DNA from: Hordeum vulgare subsp. vulgare
Taxonomy: Eukaryota; Streptophyta; Magnoliopsida; Poales; Poaceae
Direction: 5' to 3'
Assembly (NCBI RefSeq): GCF_904849725.1
Contig: NC_058521.1
Span: forward strand, 97,884,244 to 97,948,243
Length of the DNA: 64,000 nt
A program made the translations under genes and the position numbers. The notes beneath the pieces are model-generated. The model had not been told where the DNA came from, ran no database searches, and saw nothing but the letters and a program-made list of their open reading frames with translations. Below, piece by piece: positions 58,118 through 64,000 of the stretch; the first letter of the stretch is position 1, and each line of letters opens with the position of its first letter.

Positions 58118-58873
58118 TGTTGCCATCCTGGCGGCTTCCGCTTCTACGTCCCACTGAATCTTGGCCATCTCCTCCCTTAGTTTCGCCAGTTCGACGTTGA
58201 TTGTTTCCTGGTTCTCTGCCGTCACAGTGATCGCCATGAGCTTGGCTTTCTCTACTGCCAGGTCCGCCATGGCCTGAGACGGAGCCTTCGATGACCCGCC
58301 TGTTTCATTGTTTCCCGCCGCATTTGGTTGAGGTGGTGCTGCCCCCGCCATGTGAATGGCGACTTGTCGATGCGGTCCCGCAAAGTCCTCGGAGTTTGCG
58401 GGCTGTGGTAACCCTCCGAGTTGTCCCTCGTAGAGAGGGTAGATTGAATCTGTGTCGCCCATCGATGACTCGTCATCCGAGTTGATGGGGGTGATCTCCT
58501 GGATTACCGGCCCGTCTAGTAGGTCGGTTCCGTGCGGAAAACCAACGAGAACGTGGCGTCCCCTGACCTGAAGTCTGGTGGGATGGGCGTACCGGGCCGG
58601 CTCGACGATGTCGGTGAAGGTGTCTAGCTCAGGTACGGAAGCCCCAATCTTGCAGATGAAGACATGGATCTTGCCGAAGGGGACCCTGTATCCAGAGTCG
58701 ATTGAATCGGCCTCACGCCCCCACTGCGAGTTGTCGATGTAGTATTTTCCACAACAGCTTTTCGTCATGATTCCGACCGCATAGCTTCCTGACCCTGGAA
58801 GGGCTCCCTTTGAGAATTCAACTCCACCGTGCGGAGGCCCCACGATGGGCGCGAACTGTCGTGGTTTTGTCAT
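58118..58873 (-). pseudogene. Tat-type gag N-terminal part, reading in from the LTR
   Basis: An open minus-strand frame runs from ATG 58873-58871, inside the last 17 bases of the 5' LTR, straight across the primer-binding region (GCGCCCATCGTGGGGCC, ~58852-58836) into the gag leader. It continues until the solo LTR at 58117. It includes Cys-Cys-Gly-Lys-Tyr-Tyr and a Ser-Asp-Asp-Glu-Ser acidic patch, then a helical Glu/Ala-rich stretch. The solo LTR splits it from the rest of gag at 56594. Confidence 0.65.
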
Positions 58874-59405
58874 GGTAGATGTCCTCGTAAAAGGACTTGG
58901 TGAAGGAGCCATCGCCCCTTGGTGGCGACTCAAAGGGGGTGAGCGGAAGCGAGACTCGGATTTACCCAGGTTCGGCCCCTCGTGTGGAGGTAAAAGCCTA
59001 TGTCCTGCTTTATGTATATTGATTGTGGATTTAATTACAAGGAAGGCGTAACTCGCCTGACCTAGCTCTCGATGATTTCTAACTTGATCTATGTGTCCCA
59101 AAGACTCGCCTTTATATACAGGTCGAGGCCCCAGGGTTTACAAAGTCCTGGCCACATTACAAATCGTGGCCTTCCTTATCTCTAAGTCGTCGTGTTCATC
59201 AAGCCAAGGAAAACTCCTTGGCGGCTTAACTTCTTCGTCAATCTTGAACCGCCATCCGACTCATGGGCCCTAGCGGCCTTCTGACAAGATCTCTCAACAC
59301 GCCCCAGGCCCAAACAAAGGCTTACATTGGTCATGTATGTATGAGTCGCCGCTTTCCTAACCCGGCCCAATGGGGCAAGTCATACTGCAGGTAATATCCA
59401 CAACA
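58857..59405 (-). repeat. 5' LTR of the Tat-type element
   Basis: The plus strand runs TGTCGTGGTTTTGTCATGG to AATATCCACAACA, 549 bp. It pairs with 41549-42097 and is bounded by ATTAC at 59406-59410. A TATATA near 59112 (plus-strand tttatataca) is the candidate promoter on the minus strand. Confidence 0.93.
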
Positions 59406-59410
59406 ATTAC

Positions 59411-59655
59411 TACTTTGTATCTTTTGGCGTCAATATTATGAACATGTGTATCACTACGATCGAGATTCAATAAACCATTGAAGGTATTTATTCAAGCAAA
59501 TAGAATAACCATTATTCTCTTTAAATGAATAATCGTATTGCAATAAACATGATCTAATAGTGTTCATTCTAAATCGTAAACACCAAATAAGAATTATTTA
59601 GGTTTAACACTAATCCCGATGGTAGAGGGAGCGTCCGATGTTTGATCACATCAAT
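59411..59655 (-). pseudogene. Angela-A integrase-side remnant, right of the Tat insertion
   Basis: Minus-strand Angela internal sequence (tactttgtatcttttggcgtcaatattatgaacatgtg and onward) continues from the left piece across the Tat target site. It ends at 59655, where a BARE-type LTR starts. No open frame survives. Confidence 0.7.
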
Positions 59656-60040
59656 TGTTGGGGAACGTTGCATGGGAAACAAAAATTTCCTACGCACACG
59701 AAGACCTATCATGGTGATGTCCATCTACGAGAGGAGATTTGGATCTACGTACCCTTGTAGATCACACTGCAGGAAGCGTTAAGAAACGCAGTTGATGTAG
59801 TGGAACGTCTTCACGTCCCTCGATCAGACCCACGAACCGTCCCGCGATCCGTCCCACGATCCGTTCCGATCTAGTGCCGAACAGTCGGCACCTCCGCGTT
59901 CAGCACACGTACAACTCGATGATGATCTCGGCCTTCTTGATCCAGCAAGCAAGACGGAGAAATAGATGATTTCTCCGGTAGCGTGACGACGCTCCGGTAG
60001 TGGTGAGGATCTACTCCTGCAGAGCTCCGCCAGAGCTCCA
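59656..60040 (-). repeat. Partial BARE/Angela-type LTR, separate from Angela-A
   Basis: The plus strand starts TGTTGGGGAACGTTGCATGGG like the LTR at 37255, but they diverge strongly beyond ~150 bases (for example an extra cgatccgtcccacgatccgttcc segment). It abuts Angela-A integrase-side sequence, not a primer-binding site. It is therefore best read as the outer end of another minus-strand element inserted there (candidate target site TCAAT, 59651-59655). It is cut at 60040 by a Gypsy LTR. Confidence 0.7.
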
Positions 60041-61248
60041 TGCTACCTCTTGAGCTTGCGTTGGTTTTTCCCTTGAAGAGGAAAGGGTGATGCAGCACAG
60101 TAGCAGTAAGTATTTCCCTCAGTTTGAGAACCAAGGTATCAATCTAGTAGGAGTATCAAGGCAAGTCTCCTATGTACCTGCGCAAAAACAAACTAACTTG
60201 CACCCAACGCTATAAAGGTGTTGTCAATCCCTTCATGATTAAATGCAAGGTGAGATCTGAATGTGGAAAGTGCAACAAAGTAAAAGTGTAGAGCTGAAAA
60301 TATGATGTGAAGTAGACCCGAGGGCCATAGTGTTCACTAGAGGCTTCTCTCATGATAGCAAGTATTACGGTGGGTGAACGAATTACTATCGAGCAATTGA
60401 TAGAACCGCGCAAAGTCATGATGATATCTAAGGAAATGATCATACATATAGGCATCATGTCCGAGACAAGTAGACCGATACTGTCTGCATCTACTACTAT
60501 TACTCCACACATCGACCGCTATGCACCATGCATCTAGTGTATTGGGTTCATAACAAACAGAGTAACGCCTTAAGCAAGATGACATGATGTAGAGGGATAA
60601 ATTCATGCAATATATATACACCCCATCTTTTTACCCTTGATGGCAACATCACCATGCGTGCCTCGCTACCCCTTCTGTCACTAGGTGAGGACAACACACG
60701 GTATGAACCCAAAACCAAGCACTTCTCCCATTGCAAGAATTATAGATCAAGTTGGCCAAATGAAACTCACAACTCGAAGAGAATTACAAGGATACGAAAT
60801 CATGCATATAAGAGATCAGAGGAGACTCAAATAATATTCGTAGATAATCTGATCATGAATCTACAATTCATCGGATCTTGACAAACACACCGCAAAAGAA
60901 GATTACATCGCATAGATCTCAATGAAGATCATGGAGAACTTTGTATTGAAGATCCAAGAGAGAGAAGAAGCCATCTAGCTACTAGCTATGGACCCGAAGG
61001 TCTATGGTGAACTACTCACGCATCATCGGAGAGGCAATGGTGTTGATGAAGAAGCCCTCCGTGTCCGAATCCCCCCCTCCGGCAGGGCACTAGAACGTGC
61101 CCGAGATGGGATCTTGCGGAGACACAAGCTTGCGGTGGCGGAAAAGTATTTGTGTGGCTCTCTCTGGCAGTTTCAGATTTTTGGAGAATTTATAGGCGGA
61201 AGAAGTAGGGCAAAGGATCCACGGGGGACCCACAAGCCTGGTAGGCGC
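60041..61248 (-). repeat. Partial Gypsy LTR (minus), cut by Angela-B
   Basis: The plus strand begins TGCTACCTCTTGAGCTTGCGTTGG and proceeds through sequence typical of a very common Triticeae Gypsy LTR, read in reverse: a leader with ctactactattactccacacatcgaccgc, a microRNA-length inverted region and a GC-rich gccctccgtgtccgaatcccccc. The remaining outer part is beyond Angela-B. The left target site candidate is CTCCA (60036-60040). Open frames within it are not genes. Confidence 0.75.
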
Positions 61249-63008
61249 TGTTGGAAATATGCCCTAGAGGCAATAATAAAATGGTTATTATCATATTTCC
61301 TTGTTCATGATAGATGTCTATTGTTCATGCTATAATTGTATTAACAGGAAACAATAATACGTGTGTGAATAAATAGATCACAAAGTGTCCCTAGCAAGCC
61401 TCTAGTTGGCTAGCTCGTTAGTCAATAGATGATCATGGTTTCCTGATCATGGGCATTAGATGTCATTGATAACGGGATCACATCATTGGGAGAATGATGT
61501 GATGGACAAGACCCAATCGTAGGCATAGCACTAGATCGTATTGTTCGTATGCTAAAGCTTTTCTAATGTCAAGTAGCTTTTCCTTCGACCGTGAGATTGT
61601 GCAACTCCCGGATACCGTAGGAGTGCTTTGGGTGTATCAAACGTCACAATGTAGCTGGGTGACTATAAAGGTGCACTACGGGTACCTTCGAAAGTGTCTG
61701 TTGGGTTGGTACGAATCAAGATCGGGATTTGTCACTTTGTGTGACGGAGAGGTATCTCTGGGCCCACTCGCTAGAACATCATCATGAGCTCAATGTGACT
61801 AAGGAGTTAGTCAGACGATGACGTGCTACGGAACGAGTAAAGAGACTTACCGGTAACGAGATTGAACAAGGTATAGGTATACCGACGATCGAATCTCGGG
61901 CAAGTTCTATACCGACAGACAAAGGGAATCGTATACGGGATTGATTGAATCCTTGACATCGTGGTTCAACCGATGAGATCATCATGGAGCAAGTGGGAGC
62001 CACCATGGGTATCTAGACCCCGTTGATGGTTATTGTCCGCAGAGGCGTCTCGGTCATGTCTGCTTGTCTCCCGAACCCGTAGGGTCTACACATTTAAGGT
62101 TCGATGACGCTAGGGTTATAGGGAATTGTTATACGAGGTTACGAAAGTTGTTCGGGGTCTCGGATGAGATCCCGAACGTCATGAGGAGCTCCGGAATGGT
62201 CCGGAGGTAAAGATTGATATATAGGACGGATGGTTTCGGATACCAGAAGTGTTTCGGGCATCACCGGTAACGTACCGGAACCATCGGGACCACAGCAGGT
62301 GGCCCCGGGGGTCCACCGAAGGGGGGCAACGACCCCGGGAGGTAAGGTGGGCCAAGTGGGGAAGGGAACCAGCCCCTAGGTGGGCTGGTGCGCCTCCCCA
62401 CTCAGCCCAATGCGTGGGGGAGAGAAAAAGGGGAGGGCAAACCCTAAGCCAGGTGGGCCTAAGGCCCACCAGGGGTGCGCCACACCCCTCCTCCCCCCCT
62501 TGGTCGCCGCACCAGCCCCCATCTAGGGCTTCCCCCCCAGGAGAGGGAAACCCTCAAGGGGGCGCAGCCCCTCCCTCCCGCTATATATAGTGGGCACTTT
62601 TGGCCATTGGAGATCAAACTTTTGCCTCTCTCTCGGCGCAGCCCTGCCCTTCTTCCTCCTCCTCTCTGCCGGTGCTTGGGAAAGCCCTGCCGGGAGACCT
62701 TGTCTCTCCATCGACACCACGCCGTCATGCTGCTAGAGTTCTTCCCCAACCTCTCCCTCCTCCTTGCTATATCAAGGTGCGGGAGACGTCACCGGGCTGC
62801 ACGTGTGTTGAACGCGGAGGTGCCGTAGTCCGGCACTAGATCGGAATCGCTGCGAGTACGACTCCATCAACCGCGTTCTAGCAACGCTTCCGCTTAGCGA
62901 TCTTCAAAGGTATGAAGATGCTCTTACCCCTCTCTCATTTCTGGTCTCTCCATATGAAGATCTGAATATGCGTAGGAAAATTTTGAATTTATGCTACGTT
63001 ACCCAACA
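61249..63008 (+). repeat. 5' LTR of Angela-B
   Basis: 1760 bp, TGTTGGAAATATGCCC to CGTTACCCAACA, TG…CA ends. A TATATATA run at ~62583-62588 is the likely TATA box, followed by a C/T-rich leader. Same family as 37255-38978. Confidence 0.93.
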
Positions 63009-63009
63009 G

Positions 63010-63021
63010 TGGCATCCGAGC
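63010..63021 (+). other. Angela-B primer-binding site
   Basis: gtggcatccgagcc just after the LTR is the Angela variant of the initiator Met-tRNA site (TGGTATCAGAGCC), with C for T and C for A. It confirms that this is the 5' LTR. Confidence 0.85.
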
Positions 63022-64000
63022 CAGGTTTTCTATGCGTAGACTCTATGCACGATTAGAACACAAAAGTTGTGGGTGATGATTTGTCAATTTTCTTGCTTCT
63101 ACTAGTCTTATTATTTTCCGGCGGTATTGTGGGATGAAGCGGCCCGGACCGACTTTACACGTACGCTTACGTGAGACTGGTTCCACCGACAGACATGCAC
63201 ACCGTGCATAAAGGAGGCTAGCGGGTGTCTGTCTCTCCTACTCTAGTCGGATTGGATTTGATGAAAAGGGTCCTTATGAAGGGTAAATAGCTTTGGCATA
63301 TCATCGTTGTGGCTGTCACGTAGGTAAGAAGGCGTTCTTGCTAGAAACCCAAATCAGCCACGTAAAACTTGCAACAACAATTAGAGGACGTCTAACTTGT
63401 TTTTCCAGGGTTTGACATGTGACGTCATATGGCCAAAGTTGTGATGTTGCATGTATGATGTATAAGATGATCATGTTATTGTAATAGGTTTCACGACTTG
63501 CATGTCGATGAGTATGACAACCGGCAGGAGCCATAGGAGTTGTCTTAATTTATTGTATGAGATGCAACGCCATGTGCTTACTACTTTTACTTCATTGCTA
63601 ACGGTTAGCTATAGTAGTAGTGATAGTAGTAGTTGGCGTGACGACTTCACGGAGACACGTTGATGGAGATCATGATGATGGAGATCATGGTTTCACGCCG
63701 GTGATGATGATGATCATGCGATGCCTGAAGATGGAGATCGAAAGGGCGAAGATGATAATGGCCATATCATGTCACTATATGATTGCATTGTGATGTTTAT
63801 CATGTTTTACATCTTATTGGTTAGAACGACGGTAGCATAATAAGTTGATCCCTCTTAAAATTTCGAGAACGTATTCCCCTAAGTTTGCACTGTTGCGAAG
63901 GTTCGTTGTCTCGAAGCACCACGTGATGATCGGGTGTGATAGATTCTAACGTTCGCATACAACGGGTGTAAGCCAGATTTAAACACGCGAAACACCTAGG
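63022..64000 (+). other. Angela-B leader before gag
   Basis: No coding frame of note. Repeated gatgatgatgat runs near 63700 and gtagtagtgatagtagtag near 63615 are characteristic of the family leader. The minus-strand frame 63316-63534 has no motif and is not called. Confidence 0.6.

Larger units (their letters stand above)
41549..59405 (-). mobile_element. Tat-type Gypsy element, nested, with perfect target duplication
   Basis: Two 549-bp LTRs in the same orientation (41549-42097 and 58857-59405) are flanked by ATTAC on both sides (41544-41548 and 59406-59410). Minus-strand order is 5' LTR, gag, protease, RT, then (after foreign sequence) a 70-bp tandem array, an antisense gene, polypurine tract and 3' LTR. 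RNase H and integrase are missing. Inside it are an Athila-type element (45741-~53365) and an Athila-family solo LTR (56595-58117). An antisense gene and tandem repeats before the 3' LTR are features of the Tat lineage. Confidence 0.92.
37255..59655 (-). mobile_element. Angela-A: BARE/Angela-type Copia element, interrupted
   Basis: The 3' LTR is 37255-38978 and internal sequence follows from 38979. A Tat-type element is inserted at 41548. Internal Angela sequence resumes at 59411 and stops at 59655, where another BARE-type LTR begins. The two internal pieces join across the Tat insertion via the ATTAC duplication in the middle of the integrase-side region (catgactcaagcggcagtgcc…). Its own gag and 5' LTR are not in the window. 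Pol is decayed, with no long open frame. Confidence 0.8.
61249..64000 (+). mobile_element. Angela-B: plus-strand BARE/Angela Copia, 5' part
   Basis: 5' LTR (61249-63008), primer-binding site, and about 980 bases of leader that run off the window. It is inserted in the Gypsy LTR; GGCGC (61244-61248) is the candidate target duplication. The leader holds many gatgatgat words and a plausible RNA structure, but gag has not yet begun. Confidence 0.9.

Noticed and set aside
59656..60040. 5' LTR of Angela-A
   Set aside because: No primer-binding site or gag next to it, and the body diverges from the 37255-38978 LTR; a separate insertion fits better.

Overview
The window looks like intergenic DNA from a large cereal genome, most likely a Triticeae grass (wheat, barley or a relative). 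The basis is recognition of several retrotransposon families typical of that tribe: BARE/Angela-type and Maximus/SIRE-type Copia LTRs, and Athila- and Tat-type Gypsy elements with LTRs that begin TGATACGTCCATTTTG. I see no intact host gene. The only host-gene trace I can support is a decayed AP2/ERF DNA-binding domain near 35.8 kb. Family names come from memory of sequence style, not from a search.

Layout. (1) 1-25007: a minus-strand Copia element. Its 5' LTR is 23557-25007, gag and pol are decayed, and a further reading frame lies in the envelope position behind its own TATA box and G-box. The 3' LTR is off the left edge. (2) 9126-22640: a complete 13.5 kb CACTA DNA transposon inserted in the gag zinc-knuckle region of that Copia. 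It has 32-bp terminal inverted repeats, a degenerate 3-bp target duplication, subterminal motif arrays, a five-unit ~700-bp tandem array with purine/pyrimidine palindromes, a TNPA-like gene and a TNP2 transposase gene with one stop and one frameshift. (3) 25008-37254: old, AT-rich, heavily decayed sequence. It holds a ~3.3 kb chromovirus-type Gypsy LTR, an old solo LTR, a possible CACTA scrap, the ERF relic and stretches I cannot classify.

(4) 37255-59655: a minus-strand BARE/Angela Copia (3' LTR 37255-38978, decayed pol). It is interrupted at 41548 by a 17.9 kb minus-strand Tat-type Gypsy (41549-59405; 549-bp LTRs; perfect ATTAC target duplication). The Tat element carries an antisense multi-exon gene and a 70-bp tandem array. 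It was itself hit twice by one Athila-type family: a plus-strand copy with 5' LTR, gag and pol (45741-~53365) and a minus-strand solo LTR (56595-58117; perfect TGTTG duplication). A later deletion fused the Athila 3' region to the Tat reverse transcriptase, removing the Athila 3' LTR together with Tat RNase H and integrase. (5) 59656-64000: a diverged BARE-type LTR piece (minus), interrupted by a Gypsy LTR (60041-61248, minus), interrupted in turn by a plus-strand Angela element (5' LTR 61249-63008, then primer-binding site and leader running off the right edge).

Nesting gives relative ages: Angela-A is older than Tat, which is older than both Athila-family insertions; the deletion came after the plus-strand Athila. 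On the right, the BARE-type LTR is older than the Gypsy LTR, which is older than Angela-B. No element has a visibly intact set of proteins, although the CACTA TNP2 and the Athila polyprotein are damaged by only a few point lesions.
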